From positions 824,787 to 888,786 of the forward strand of contig NC_030986.1 of the NCBI RefSeq assembly GCF_000149955.1: a stretch of DNA of 64,000 nt. Direction: 5' to 3'. Every line of letters begins with the position of its first letter. Position 1 is the first letter of the stretch. Below, one piece after another: positions 44,589 to 55,838 of the stretch. A program made the translations under genes and the position numbers. This DNA comes from Fusarium oxysporum f. sp. lycopersici 4287 (taxonomy: Eukaryota > Ascomycota > Sordariomycetes > Hypocreales > Nectriaceae). Below the pieces are notes generated by a model, which did not search any database, was not told the DNA's origin, and was given only the letters and a program-made list of their open reading frames with translations.

Positions 44589-45984
44589 TGCGACGTCGAG
44601 GCCTTCGCTGTTGATCTGTTGATGTAGAGCGGGAGGGTGGGGGATTGGTCCCTTTGAACTTTGTCTGCAAAGGAAGAAAATTTGGGAGATTTTCTGGCTG
44701 ATAAGATAAGCTCATCCCCACGCGGAATTGGACCGCTGTTCTAGGCCTCAACTCTGGACACGGGCAACAGAAAGACAATTATAGCTCTGGGTAGTAAAAA
44801 TATTACATGAAACATTCAAGAACAATAAGCATAATGAATTACGGTTTGTGAGGAGTTAAGTGTGTCAATTTAGTTCTGCACTCCAATAACACCCTATATC
44901 AGTATTAGATCATAAACTTGGAATACCGCTTCAAGCCTAAGGCCTAAAGTATTCAAAATTTACATAAATTATTAAATGATTATGGTTTTCTTATGATGAG
45001 TTTTATACTTCTTACCTAAGATGGTATAGTTTTTGGTAGAGCGATCAAGATATCATCAAAGTTAGCCTATATAGTCTCGGGCCCCCTGTCTTCTATGTTT
45101 GTGCATAATGCAGCTCAGCTGTTTCTAGCTAATCCTGTCTGTAGAGGGACAGCTATTGTGACTGATGTGTGAGGAGAGATGCTTGATGGCAAGAGAGGGA
45201 GAGGCAGCTAATGGATTGAACGTATTGAGGCTCAGTGAGAGGTCCCGACGCCAGATCTGCACGAGGAATCTAATGTGATCTCAACATGACACCAGTTCAG
45301 GGCATTAATCAATCATCAATCGAATCATGTGGTATTTCTATTTTCGGATAAAGTATAGATGGGCGGTACGTGGGGGCCTGTGGGTTGGCATGATCTGAAA
45401 AGAAGGAAGGTGTGGTAGCCTGATGCTCAGCCTTTATTGCAACGACATGTCATGATGAGCATTATCAATTCAAGGCTAACAAAAGGTTTTGTATGTGAAT
45501 AGTCCTCTGATAAGGTTCTCTTGAATAGTAGAAGGCTCAATTAATGTCATTTCTTTCAACTGGCCCTAGGGCGCCATTGGCGCCAGTTGCGAATAGCTTC
45601 ACACATCACAGTCATGATGAACAAAACAAGTAGATATAAGAGTCCACAAACTCCCAGTCTATGATTTCAGCGTAAAAAGAGACTATTATACACCCTTCGG
45701 CGGAGTATCACCCGTCTGCTGCCCATTAATGCGGAAAGGTATCACAGGCAAACATGAGTCTAACACGAGCATCCCCCCTCCACCAAAAGATCACTTTTTT
45801 GTTTCCCAGACAGCGAGAGCAAATCTGGACGTCATCCGTAAGCTCCTGCTAAGCTGTTTTGGCATTAACAGCAGCTGTTGTTACAAGTAGGCCCAGCTCT
45901 TGGGCAATACTTGGGCCACGCTCCCCAGACTTCTCATATCACCTCTACCACTCTGCGAATCGTTCGAGACGTGTTTAAACACAT
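44589..45984. other. Intergenic region with AT-rich remnant
   Basis: No gene seen. Bases ~44880-45070 are AT-rich with CCTAA/TTTATA pieces, like mutated repeat remnants. Near 45570 there is a short palindromic pair (GGCGCC-ATT-GGCGCC) of unknown meaning. Confidence 0.4.
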
Positions 45985-47268
45985 TTAAGCAGCGATTTCG
46001 ACACCACCAGTGGCACCCATTGCTGCCCGCACTGTTAGCCGGGTTCGGAGGAGTTGAAAATTGAGAGAAACTTACCCTTCTTGAGATCACCGTAGATGGC
46101 GAACTGACCGGCGGTGAGGGTACCGACCATGAAGAGACGGGCACCAATACCGGAGTAAGAGCCACGGAGACCGAGCTCCTTACCGATCTTGATGAGACGA
46201 GAGACAGTGCCCTCACCAGGGAGACCCTGGGTCTTGTTGATCTTGGAAAGCATGGTGTCGGCGGGCTGAGAAACAATGGCGGCGGCGAAACCGGCAATCA
46301 GACCAGAGCCAAGGTTGGCAACGGTCTGCATACCGTCGGAGAGGTCCTTCTTGGGGAACTTGCGGAAGACAGCCTCAGAGACCTTCTCGTAGACGACGAA
46401 CTTGGCCATGGTGTAAGGGATCCTGAGTGAGAAAGTCAGTTTGCTGAAACTCAATTGAGCGGTATACCAGCGGGGATACTCACTGCTTGAAGAGAATGGG
46501 TCCGAATCCGGCGTAGAGAGCACCGACACCCTCGTTCTTGACAATCTTGCCGAAGCCAGAGACGAGACCGCTGGCGTAGGTGGGCTCAGAGACGAGACGG
46601 ATACGGGTGGCCTCAAGAGGGCAGAGGGCGATATCGGCGAAGAACTCGGCGGTGGCGGAAGAGGCGAGGTAGACAGCAGTTCGGTTCTTGGAGGCGGTCT
46701 CGTAGCCGAGAGCGTCAATCCACTGCTGCTTGAAGAACTCGTAACCACCGAACTTCAGAGCACCCTGGAGGAAGTAACCGGCGAAGGTAGGGCCGACACC
46801 AGTGAGGAGAGCACCAGCACCCTCATTCTGGACAACCTGGCGGAAACCACCGACGAGACCGCGGTTGTAGGTAGCGGGGTCGAGCTGGATACGGGTCTTG
46901 ACGCTGTGATTTCAGAGTCAGTAATCTTGTTCTTTCGGTTCGATTTGGTGCGCTTTTGCTTCTCCATCATGGCTGTCAAGGTTTGCAGTACTGAAAAGTG
47001 TCCATCTCGGGCCCAATTGAGTTTCCCCGAGACAAACCCGCACAACCACAAAACGCTCTCAAGCAATTGACGACGAGAAACTCAGCGCAGAGGCGACTCA
47101 AACATACACATCGACGGGGGTGAGACCACCGTGGGTGACGGAACAGCAGACAGCACCGGCAAGGGCGAATCGGGAGTAGAGAGCAAGACCAGTCTTCTTC
47201 TCGGGGGTCTCAGCCTTGATGTTCTGGACGACGGCGTCGACCTTTGCGGAACCGGTAGAGGCAGCCAT
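45985..47268 (-). CDS. MIR1: Mitochondrial phosphate carrier (Mir1/PiC)
   Basis: Four exons on the minus strand, 47268-47108, 46903-46484, 46422-46076 and 46022-45985, give 321 residues. The 204-bp first intron is long for this window but the phase is exact; the others are 61 and 53 bp. Three mitochondrial carrier repeats are present with the Px(D/E)xx(K/R) motifs [19 protein letters not shown] and PADTMLSKI, each followed by the acidic half-motif. The N-terminus ([16 protein letters not shown]) lacks a clear presequence, as usual for carriers with internal targeting. It brings phosphate into the matrix with protons (or exchanges OH-), feeding ATP synthase. The C-terminal exon encodes just [17 protein letters not shown] residues. 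Highly codon-biased, as expected for an abundant protein. Confidence 0.96.
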
Positions 47269-48774
47269 TGTGAATGACGGTTTATGGATCAGACGAAAAA
47301 AGACTGAGGGGAGATTAACAACAGATGGTGGAGTGAAGAAGAAGAAAAAGGGAGAGCTTCTGGTGTTTTGAGTGACTTTTTTTTCTCTTGGTCCCGCGGC
47401 GGAGCAGCTGGGGAGGGAAAATAATGCCTCCTTTGCATTTTTTTAGAGCTCGGGAAGACTCGGATAATCGGCGCCGGCGAATGCACGGACCGGGCCAAGG
47501 GGAGATGCTACGCAATTTGTGTCCGTTAGGTAACAAAGCCAAAGACTGGTTTTCACACTCATGATGCCCCCATATCGTGCCTATCCACTGGCTCACAGCA
47601 GCCAACAGATCTTGAATACAAGACCCGGGGTAACAGTAGAAATTGGGGATCTCCCCCTGTTTAGCCTCCCAGAAGCAAAGTTGGCCAGTGACGTTATTCC
47701 AAAGACCGCTCTTTTGGTGTAATCACCGAGCTATCTCATGGCTTGCAACATGTAACCTGACAACTGACTGACATTTTCTCATGCTCCGCCAAGACCTAAA
47801 CATCAGTGAGTTTCTAAATCTCTTCGTCTTACTCATACAAAATGGAAAAAAACAAAAATGCCAGATCTTCTTGAATTCTCACACACTGGGCTCCCCGAGA
47901 ATTCCTCGGGCAGACCCACCAGTAACTAACCGTTGCTCGCCAACGTGTCCACGGCATTGGTTGGATAAGACAAAGACAAGTTTTTTCTTGCGTGCTTGTT
48001 TATTTTATTGCCGGGTCAGCCAATGGATATTGCGCGATAAGCAATGTCTCTTCTCTTCGCCCCTGCTTGACTCGGTCTCGGAGGTTAATCAAGTTCGCGA
48101 CAGTGCGTTTTTCTATCCGTAGTTCGACGTCATACCCTGTATAGTCTCATGAAGATGCTATTCAGGTGAATGGAAGACTGTAGAGGATATCAAAGTTTTC
48201 AATGCCTTCATAAACAGATTTTTTTCTCAACATTTCCTCTTCTGTCTGGCAGCCGCTTCGGCATGCATCCAACCTGTATCATGCAGCCCTGATAGGCGCA
48301 TCTCAGATCAATCGCCGATTTCACCACCTTGAGCCGACGCTGAACTACCAGAACCATCATCCCTGTTCAGCCAAGCTTAACCTTGTGTTTCTTTTCTTAT
48401 CTCCGATAAGGAGCTTACTGCCGATACCAACATTTGCTTTGTCTTCCAGTGAAATAATGTCGCAAATAAGTGCCTTATCTTATATCAGATCATGGCATCT
48501 TGTCAACTTACACGAACGCCTGATTCTATCACTCTTTCCCGGGGTCAATTGGTGTTGAGGAACTTTCCTGATTTGGATATTGAATCAACATGATTGGTTC
48601 AATTGTACATGGTGACGTCGTTGAGGCTATTCACAAAAGCAGAGCACCATTATTTGTAGCCCGACTTATGTTTGAAGCTCGTCTTGCAATGTATACTTAT
48701 CATGAAAATCATAAAACAAGATCTTGAGGTATCGTAAATCTTTAGTGTAGAAGCATATTGATATCGTAGATACC
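47269..48774. other. Intergenic region upstream of the phosphate carrier
   Basis: No supportable gene. Includes a TTTTTTTCTCTTGG pyrimidine run near 47380, typical of a strong fungal promoter, and an AT-rich section nearer 48120-48774. Confidence 0.4.
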
Positions 48775-51700
48775 TCATTCCCTATCATCCTTACCATCCC
48801 GATCAAACAGCTTCAGGACATCCTCATTATCGTAGGCTGCCACTAAATCCAAAGTAGAACGCCCATCAACATCCTCTGCCAAAGGATCAACTCCCTTGTT
48901 CATAATAGCCTTGAACAAATACTCCTTCTCGTCTGCCATTTCATGAAGAATAGTTCTCCTCTTATCGTCTCTCGCTTGCCAATCCACCCCCAATTCATCC
49001 AACCAACTCACCACTCCATCCACATTATCATCATCATAGCCTCTCATGGCAAGGAAGAACGCTGGTGTCTGGCCAGCGTTGTTGCGCGCATTGATATCCA
49101 GTCCCAACTTCAAGAAGCGCTCAAAAGGATCTCGAGTGTGGCTTCCATCATAGCAGAGACACCCGAAGACGCCAGGGGCAAGGTAATGGAGCGCATTGTT
49201 TCCAAGACCATCAGTGGCAAGCATATCCGCACCCTGTGTTATAATATAGTCAAGCCAGTTGGGCTCAGTTTGGTCAAACTCGCCATGCGTCAGCGCGGCT
49301 AGGCCGTAATGGAGTGGCCGATATCCATCAGCGTCAGTCTGGTTGATCAAGGCCGGTACAGCGTCCCCTAGATCCTTGAGTCCTTCCAGCTTATCATCGT
49401 TCAGAGCTCGAGATCCGAGTCTAATATGTAGTACGTTTCTGCCGAAGTTATCCACTGCATAGGCATCTGCCCCTTTGTCGAGCAGGAGTCGTAGAGGCAA
49501 ATAGTCTTCTCTGGCGCCCTTAGGACCTCTGCTTGACATTCGCTCAGAAGCAGCCAAAAGAAGAGTTTCTCCAGACGCATCGCGGAACTCCATATCAAGA
49601 TCGGCTAACTCTAAGATCGGCCCATAGACACGTTTTCCTTTTAAGATTTCGTGCACCACTACCCTTTCAGCCATAAAGGGTGGTCTGAAAATGTGAGGAC
49701 TTTTGGCATAGGGGATAAACTCAACCGTAGAATCCTTCTTGTGCCATGCATGGGTCGCTATAGCCATTGGTAAGGAAGGTCTGTTTGGCAACCGAACCTT
49801 TTCAACAATGACTAGGCAATTGGCATACGGACTGAATCCAGCTCCTAGTAGAGTTTCCATCATCTGTTTGGCAGCAGCATCACGATCGAATTCGATGCCG
49901 CCCCGAAGCGTACCCAATGCGGAGCTTGCCAAGAGCAAGGATGACCTTGACGTATCCATCTGGGCTTCCTGGGGATTTGGTATCAGGATCCAGCCGTTTT
50001 GGCGTAATTCAATGTCATCTTCCCAGGGACGCTGCAAGGGAGGAAGACCTTTCCGCCAGACAACAGAATGCTCAAGATGTTTGGGTGCTGGGAACTCAAT
50101 CGCAGAGAGGATGGTGGTTGGACTGACTTCTGCTCCATGATCGACTAAGAGTCGAATAAACTCCTCTTGGTGTGCTGCTTTGTTCAAACATCCATTTCCC
50201 TCAGAATCGATGACGTTCACGTCAGCGCCTTTATCGATCAGCGACTTCATCGCAGCAGTCCGGAAGGCACCCCATCTCGTGAAAGCATAAAGCAGCGGTG
50301 TACATCCCTTGTCGTCCCGAATTTCCATATCTGCCCCTTTAGAAAGCAGGTATGGCATGGCGTGAAAGACTCGCCACCACTCCTTGCCAGTGACTAAAAT
50401 ATGAAGAGCAGTAAGACCGTCACGACCTCGTGCGTTTATGTCGACTCCTTTTTCCTCTACCAAGACACGAATGACTTCCATATTGGGAGAAGAGCGTCGA
50501 CAAGCCGTCACAAGCAAAGGCTCAAGCTCTTCCACACCTTGTTCCATTACCCATTGAGCATCATCAAACCTTACTGCTTCTTCTGGAGAGCAGCAGTCAT
50601 TGACTAATTCATAGTAACCATATTCGACGAGTCGCGAAAGGATCGATACACCATCGACATCGACAGCAGTATAGTCCGCACCAGCTTTGTACAGGTTCGC
50701 TACCAAAGAGAAGTGGCGGTCCGACAGTAATCGTGCTACTCTCTTCCATTTTGTATCTTTTGCACGTGGGTTGAGTGACTCATTCAATACCGCAACCTCT
50801 GTTTGACGAAGAGCTTTGCTTCTCGATATTCCAATATGAAGAGGAGCTGGAAGTTCCAGATATCCAGCTTTCTCCTGGCAGTTCCAGAGGAGGTTTGTAA
50901 TGTAATCCTGCCACTCGTCTGATGCGAAAAGCATCGCACGGTAAAGAGCCGACCTTGGACCGTGGGAACCCAGAAACACATCTGCTCCTGCATCAAGCAA
51001 AGCGTTGATGATCTCATCATATCGCGAGGCCTCATACACTGGATCGAGGAATTCAAGTTGAGGCCCTGATACGATCTCATCAAAGTGCCTTTCCTTGTTC
51101 TCGACAGTATAACCAGCAGCGATGATTGTGTCGGGATCATTCAACTGGTGAAAGGGAAGCTCATCATCAAGAGGTATTTTCTTGACTGGCCCGCGCCTCC
51201 AAAGACGTTGCTCACGGTCGAAGAATACACACTGAAGAATTGGAGGGAACCAAGGTTCAGGACAGCATGTCCCTCGGAGTTCATCAAAATTTGGATTAAC
51301 CTCTGCTCCTAATTTGATTAGGAGTTCCACAGACTCGATAATCCCAGAGCGACTTGCGTAATGCAATGGGGTGTATTGAAAAATATCCTTCTGGTCGAGT
51401 GCCAATTTTGTGGCGTCGGGATTTAGGTCGTGCATGCGCTGAAGTAGAAGTCCGAGACTGTTACTCCTTTTACACCTCGCGGCGATATGTAGGGCATTCA
51501 TGCCTTGATTTGTGGTAACAAATGGATCTGCGCTGGCGTTCAACAAGCGGTCAACAGTGTAAGTGTTCGTGGAGGCGGCGAAGTGAATGGGCCTCAACCC
51601 TTGGGTATCTAACGCGTTGACATCGGGTGATTGATTGAGGAGCCATCTCAAGCAATCTTTTGCATGGTAATTGACCCCATGGTTTCCGTCCAGACGCATG

Positions 51701-54700
51701 CGGCAAGCTAGATGCAAAGGTGTCGTGCCAGCATAGTTGGGTTTGTTTACATCCAACCCCGCCTTTTCGAAAAGTGAAAGGAATATTTCTCCTTTACCTG
51801 ATAGCCTTATTGCATTTGGGACGAGAACCAACTCGTGGCATAGAGTGTTGCCATGCAGGTCCACGGCACAAGGTGACACACCAGCGTCAAGGAGGTATTG
51901 GTATACCTCGGTGAGTCTTCTATGTGCATAATCAAGGTCGGTAATGCTGTGAATCGCTTCATGAAGAAGGGTTCGCCCATAATTATCGCGAACATTCAGA
52001 CTTGCCGAAGCCTTGATAAGAGTCCCAAGAATATCTGTTGCCATAGGTTGCTTTGGGAATCTGCCCACGGCCCGAAACAAGGGTGTCCGGCCTCTGATGT
52101 CTCTGGCATCGATCTCAGCTCCATATTCGAGTAGTATCCGTAGACATTCATCTTGATAGTAGAACCCCTTAGTGACAAGAATATGTAAGGGCGTTTCTCC
52201 ATCAATGTTTGTCAGTTTTGGATCCGAACCAGCTTCTAGAAGTGTTCTCAATACTGTCGGCAGAGTGCTGTCTGTGTTCTCCCCATTCTCATCTCCAGAG
52301 TTCTCATGCGAAGACAATTTATTATAATGAGAAAATGCGTAATGGAGAGGGCCATTCCCTTCGAAATCAGTAACATTACAATCGGGCCTATATTTCAACA
52401 TTTGTGGAGTAAGGCCCGAATCATGATAAATGGCAGCAAGAAGAGGTGTCCTGCCTCTGCAGTGTTCCCTTTTGTTGATGTCTACATTCTCATCTTTCAA
52501 CAGGAGCTTCAGGTATTCCTCATCACCTTTCTTTGGCAGGCAATGCAGCGCGGTCTTCCCATCCTTTGTCTCAGCATTTGGATCAGCGCCCGCTGCGAGT
52601 AGACGTCTTAACTTGTGAGAAAACTGCGCTGAGTGTATGGGAGCACGACCCAGAGAATCTCTCTCGTTAACGTCTGCGCCAGCTTGGATGAGTAATGCCA
52701 AGGCACGGTCAAAATCTGAACAGTCCAGATCCGTCATGTAGTGGGAAGATTTATATGGCCGACATATGAATTGAGACTGTGGCTCACAGAGCTCTATCAG
52801 AGGAGTCGACCAGGGGCGTTCCAACACATTCTGTTGTTGGTCCCAGACATCAGCCTCCACCCAGCAAGGAACAGAAGCATCTGCACCAGCATTCACCAAT
52901 ACCTCGATTGTTTCAACACAGCCTGTTCTAGCAGCGAGAAAGATGGGTGTCTCGAATCCAGTAATATCATTCGGATTGACATCAGGCTCCTGAAGAACTC
53001 GTTTAGCGAACTGTGGCTGCCTATTCTTGATGGCAATGCGCAAAGCAGATCGTTTCTCAGTAGTGTTCAAAAATGGAAGCATCGCTTCCAAACTCTTGAC
53101 ATGGCCGTATGAGGCTATATAATATAATGGTGTATCTGCATACTTTCTAGCTGGGTCGGTGTCTTTCTGGAGACGTGGGACTGTAGGAGCTATTCCTTTT
53201 TCAATGAGTAGCTGAACAACCTGTGCTTTATCCCTCCTTGCAGCTACATGCAATGCCTGGTAGCCTTTAAAGTCATGAGTATCAGGTGATGCCCCATGGT
53301 TTAGAAGCAGCTCAATGATATCCGGGTGTCCGCTTAAAGCAGCCCACCACACCGGGTTTCTTTTTCTTGAGTCTTGTTCGTCTATGCTCTTCTGGCCCAG
53401 ACGATCGATGAGGGCCGGGATGCACGCTTTGAGACCGCACAATGCGGCGACATGGAGATCTGACATGGAGACAATTTCGTCTTCAATCCTCAGTCTTTCA
53501 GAGGAATCCAAGTATATTTTCAGCCAATTGTTTCGTGTCTCCTTATTGCCCATGAACAATTCAATTTGTTGATACAACAAGTCATTAGGCAAACAAGCCC
53601 ACCCAGATTTTGCAGCGTGTACGTGCCAATTCTTTATAGCATACGCTGCGAATGGAAAGTCCACGTTGCGGCTGCGTCCGCTATTAAGTGTTTCTGACGG
53701 AGTAAGAGTTTCATTTTGAAGGCAGCCTGCGCAGAGATATCGGAGGCAAGCGAGAGCAAGATCGTAGTGGGTTGGTGAGGAGTCCAATATGGGATAAACA
53801 GGGGTGCGGCCTGTTCTTGATGTCCCGACCAAAAACTCGGTAAGGGAATGGTGCACAACACTCACAGCCTCGTCTGGTAAGATTTCGAGCAGAGGGCCAC
53901 AGGCAGCACGAACCAGATCCTTGTTCTCTTTCAGACTATCTGAGAATCTGCTTCCCGCGACTGTCTTGAGCATATCGGCAAGCTCTAGTAGCCGAAGAGG
54001 ACGAGTCGCGTGAGTCACCCATTGCAGGATCATCACCTGCGTGTTCTCTGAAATTCCCGATCTCCGAGCATGTTCTCGTAGAATGCCGATGTACATAGCG
54101 TCCAAATCAAGTGGAAGCTTGCAAATAGTCTCATGAATGTCGGCTTCTGGCTCCAAAAATGATTTCATGGCCAATTTAGCGTAGAGGAACAGACCGTTGG
54201 CTCGGCCAGGTACCGCTTCTTTGACAAGCTGTTGATCGCGCTCAGAAAGAGAAGTGCCGGATAGACAATATCGCACATAAGTAGAAATATCGACATCCAC
54301 AGCCTTCTCGTCCATTCGGAGGTCAAAAAACCTCATGCCTCTCATCGCGGCCTCGACATTGGCAGTAGGTCGGCTTGTCAATAAAACCTTCACAGACGAA
54401 GGAGTCCAATGACCAAGTTCAGCCAGTTGTTTGATGAATTCACTATTGCCGTCGTCCATTTCATCCAAAGCATCTGCCACACAATAAACTTTGGGCACAG
54501 ATGCCAGAGCTGTTCTTAGGTGTCTCCATAGCTCGTCGATTGATATGCTATCCAGCTCCCGGCACTCGTCGAGATAGACCTTCAAGATTGCCTGCAACTC
54601 AGGACAGTAGATGAGGATCTGGTCTAGCCAGTCTCTGAGAAGGTTGATGGGTCGATGATTGTCATCAACAATCTGTCGAAAGAAGAAGTAAAGAACTGGT

Positions 54701-55047
54701 ATTTCTTCTTGAGAGAGTTTGTGAATCATGCTGGCTGCAACGACAGACTTTCCGGAGCCTGGAACACCTTTGATCCACAAGAGACCATCTCCTTGGCTCT
54801 CATGCCATTTGAGGTAGTTGTCTGATCTGTGAATCCATTCCCCAGTACCTTCAAGATGGAATGTCAAATGCTTGCGATATTCACTGCTTTTAATATTGTA
54901 TTCTGTAGGTCGCAGCCACTCATGGATACGGGCAATAGTAGCTTCAGGTTGAGGCAGGATATTGCCCGAATTATAATTGCTGGTGTCGTCTTTACCAATG
55001 ACCACAATGTCACTGCCTTCAGGCGATGGCGACCGCTCGTCAGACAT
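48775..55047 (-). CDS. NACHT-ankyrin repeat protein (fungal NLR-like STAND ATPase)
   Basis: An intronless frame of 2,090 residues on the minus strand, from ATG at 55045-55047. The first ~85 residues hold a short disordered part and the linker IHEWLRPTEYNIKSSEYRKHL...GTGEWI that commonly precedes fungal NACHT domains. The NACHT has Walker A GVPGSGKS (94-101) and Walker B VYCVADALDEMDD (187-199), followed by SSVKVLLTSRP (sensor 1-like). From about residue 525 to the end I count roughly 30 ankyrin repeats (e.g. GRTPLLAAIYHD, GETPLHILVTKG, GTTPLHLACRMR, GLTALHILV, GRSTLDLVAAYDN). This architecture is that of fungal NLR-like receptors, in which repeats sense a ligand and the NACHT oligomerises to trigger a response such as heterokaryon incompatibility or defence. 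No recognisable N-terminal effector (HET, Goodbye, PNP, lipase) is present; only ~35 free residues precede the linker. An intact 6.3-kb frame argues that it is maintained. Confidence 0.92.
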   Translation of the reverse strand: MSDERSPSPEGSDIVVIGKDDTSNYNSGNILPQPEATIARIHEWLRPTEYNIKSSEYRKHLTFHLEGTGEWIHRSDNYLKWHESQGDGLLWIKGVPGSGKSVVAASMIHKLSQEEIPVLYFFFRQIVDDNHRPINLLRDWLDQILIYCPELQAILKVYLDECRELDSISIDELWRHLRTALASVPKVYCVADALDEMDDGNSEFIKQLAELGHWTPSSVKVLLTSRPTANVEAAMRGMRFFDLRMDEKAVDVDISTYVRYCLSGTSLSERDQQLVKEAVPGRANGLFLYAKLAMKSFLEPEADIHETICKLPLDLDAMYIGILREHARRSGISENTQVMILQWVTHATRPLRLLELADMLKTVAGSRFSDSLKENKDLVRAACGPLLEILPDEAVSVVHHSLTEFLVGTSRTGRTPVYPILDSSPTHYDLALACLRYLCAGCLQNETLTPSETLNSGRSRNVDFPFAAYAIKNWHVHAAKSGWACLPNDLLYQQIELFMGNKETRNNWLKIYLDSSERLRIEDEIVSMSDLHVAALCGLKACIPALIDRLGQKSIDEQDSRKRNPVWWAALSGHPDIIELLLNHGASPDTHDFKGYQALHVAARRDKAQVVQLLIEKGIAPTVPRLQKDTDPARKYADTPLYYIASYGHVKSLEAMLPFLNTTEKRSALRIAIKNRQPQFAKRVLQEPDVNPNDITGFETPIFLAARTGCVETIEVLVNAGADASVPCWVEADVWDQQQNVLERPWSTPLIELCEPQSQFICRPYKSSHYMTDLDCSDFDRALALLIQAGADVNERDSLGRAPIHSAQFSHKLRRLLAAGADPNAETKDGKTALHCLPKKGDEEYLKLLLKDENVDINKREHCRGRTPLLAAIYHDSGLTPQMLKYRPDCNVTDFEGNGPLHYAFSHYNKLSSHENSGDENGENTDSTLPTVLRTLLEAGSDPKLTNIDGETPLHILVTKGFYYQDECLRILLEYGAEIDARDIRGRTPLFRAVGRFPKQPMATDILGTLIKASASLNVRDNYGRTLLHEAIHSITDLDYAHRRLTEVYQYLLDAGVSPCAVDLHGNTLCHELVLVPNAIRLSGKGEIFLSLFEKAGLDVNKPNYAGTTPLHLACRMRLDGNHGVNYHAKDCLRWLLNQSPDVNALDTQGLRPIHFAASTNTYTVDRLLNASADPFVTTNQGMNALHIAARCKRSNSLGLLLQRMHDLNPDATKLALDQKDIFQYTPLHYASRSGIIESVELLIKLGAEVNPNFDELRGTCCPEPWFPPILQCVFFDREQRLWRRGPVKKIPLDDELPFHQLNDPDTIIAAGYTVENKERHFDEIVSGPQLEFLDPVYEASRYDEIINALLDAGADVFLGSHGPRSALYRAMLFASDEWQDYITNLLWNCQEKAGYLELPAPLHIGISRSKALRQTEVAVLNESLNPRAKDTKWKRVARLLSDRHFSLVANLYKAGADYTAVDVDGVSILSRLVEYGYYELVNDCCSPEEAVRFDDAQWVMEQGVEELEPLLVTACRRSSPNMEVIRVLVEEKGVDINARGRDGLTALHILVTGKEWWRVFHAMPYLLSKGADMEIRDDKGCTPLLYAFTRWGAFRTAAMKSLIDKGADVNVIDSEGNGCLNKAAHQEEFIRLLVDHGAEVSPTTILSAIEFPAPKHLEHSVVWRKGLPPLQRPWEDDIELRQNGWILIPNPQEAQMDTSRSSLLLASSALGTLRGGIEFDRDAAAKQMMETLLGAGFSPYANCLVIVEKVRLPNRPSLPMAIATHAWHKKDSTVEFIPYAKSPHIFRPPFMAERVVVHEILKGKRVYGPILELADLDMEFRDASGETLLLAASERMSSRGPKGAREDYLPLRLLLDKGADAYAVDNFGRNVLHIRLGSRALNDDKLEGLKDLGDAVPALINQTDADGYRPLHYGLAALTHGEFDQTEPNWLDYIITQGADMLATDGLGNNALHYLAPGVFGCLCYDGSHTRDPFERFLKLGLDINARNNAGQTPAFFLAMRGYDDDNVDGVVSWLDELGVDWQARDDKRRTILHEMADEKEYLFKAIMNKGVDPLAEDVDGRSTLDLVAAYDNEDVLKLFDRDGKDDRE

Positions 55048-55550
55048 GTTGCTTGACGGAGTGAAAAGTATGAGTGAAAATGATCAAATTCGTTAGGTTG
55101 CAGAAATGGCAGACAACGCAAACTCCAAATTAATACAACATGATGGAAATATTGATCGTCGCAGGTTGTAAGAGGTAAGGAGGAATATTAGGCTGCAGTC
55201 AGCAATAGACTTTCAGGACTCGTTCACTCGATGATCCGCAGGAAGGGACTCCGTAGTCTGTAGGACTTGCCGACTAACTTTAGGTAGGTACTGTACTATC
55301 TTCCTGGTCAAACTCCACATAAGCAACAATCTCACAATGAAATTTCGTCAGTCAGATATCCGTATGATGAAGAGAGGCAAATTGAATTGAGAAAATTTTT
55401 TTATTCTATCAGAGGTGAACTGCCGATTCTGTTATACAATGCCCAGAAGGAAACGACTTAAAGGCTTCAATTCTATCCCCAACGCCACGCTAAAAGTTCA
55501 CAGCCACAACCCTCCCGATCCTTTATTACAACACATATCCATTGATATGC
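55048..55550. other. Intergenic region between the NLR-like gene and the 77-residue gene
   Basis: About 500 bases holding the NLR promoter/leader and the 3' side of the small upstream gene. No other gene seen. Confidence 0.4.
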
Positions 55551-55838
55551 TCATTTCGTTCGATTAAAATCTCTGTCGAATGCCATAGTCTTATCCATTC
55601 CTTCCCAGACACCGTGACCAGTTCTTTGGCCTGTGACGTAGAATCGTTCTGTGCGGTCTTGGGTGGTGGCCCACTGGTTAAGCATGGTGCTGGTGGAAGC
55701 GGCCTGGCCTCCCGTGTAAGTCGAGCCACCAGAGGTGTTGGTGTAAACATAGTTGTAGGATCTGAGAAATGACTGTCAGTGGATCAGTTTTGACATGTTA
55801 GTTGTCAATACTTACTGGTTGGCAGTTGGAGACGACAT
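55551..55838 (-). CDS. Small conserved-looking protein, 77 residues
   Basis: Two exons on the minus strand, 55838-55816 and 55761-55551, joined across a 54-bp GT-AG intron, give 77 residues. The start is MSSPTANQ, then SYNYVYTNTSGGSTYTGGQAAS, then MLNQWATTQDRTERFYVTGQ, ending DRDFNRTK. The clean intron with exact phase and the even composition make it a real gene. There is no signal peptide or membrane segment. The Ser/Thr/Gly/Tyr-rich first half could be disordered. It lies about 0.5 kb upstream of the NLR-like gene in the same orientation. I do not recognise the family. Confidence 0.7.

Noticed and set aside
45565..45600. GGCGCC palindromic pair near 45.57 kb
   Set aside because: Two adjacent six-base palindromes are easily expected by chance; no nearby gene uses them.
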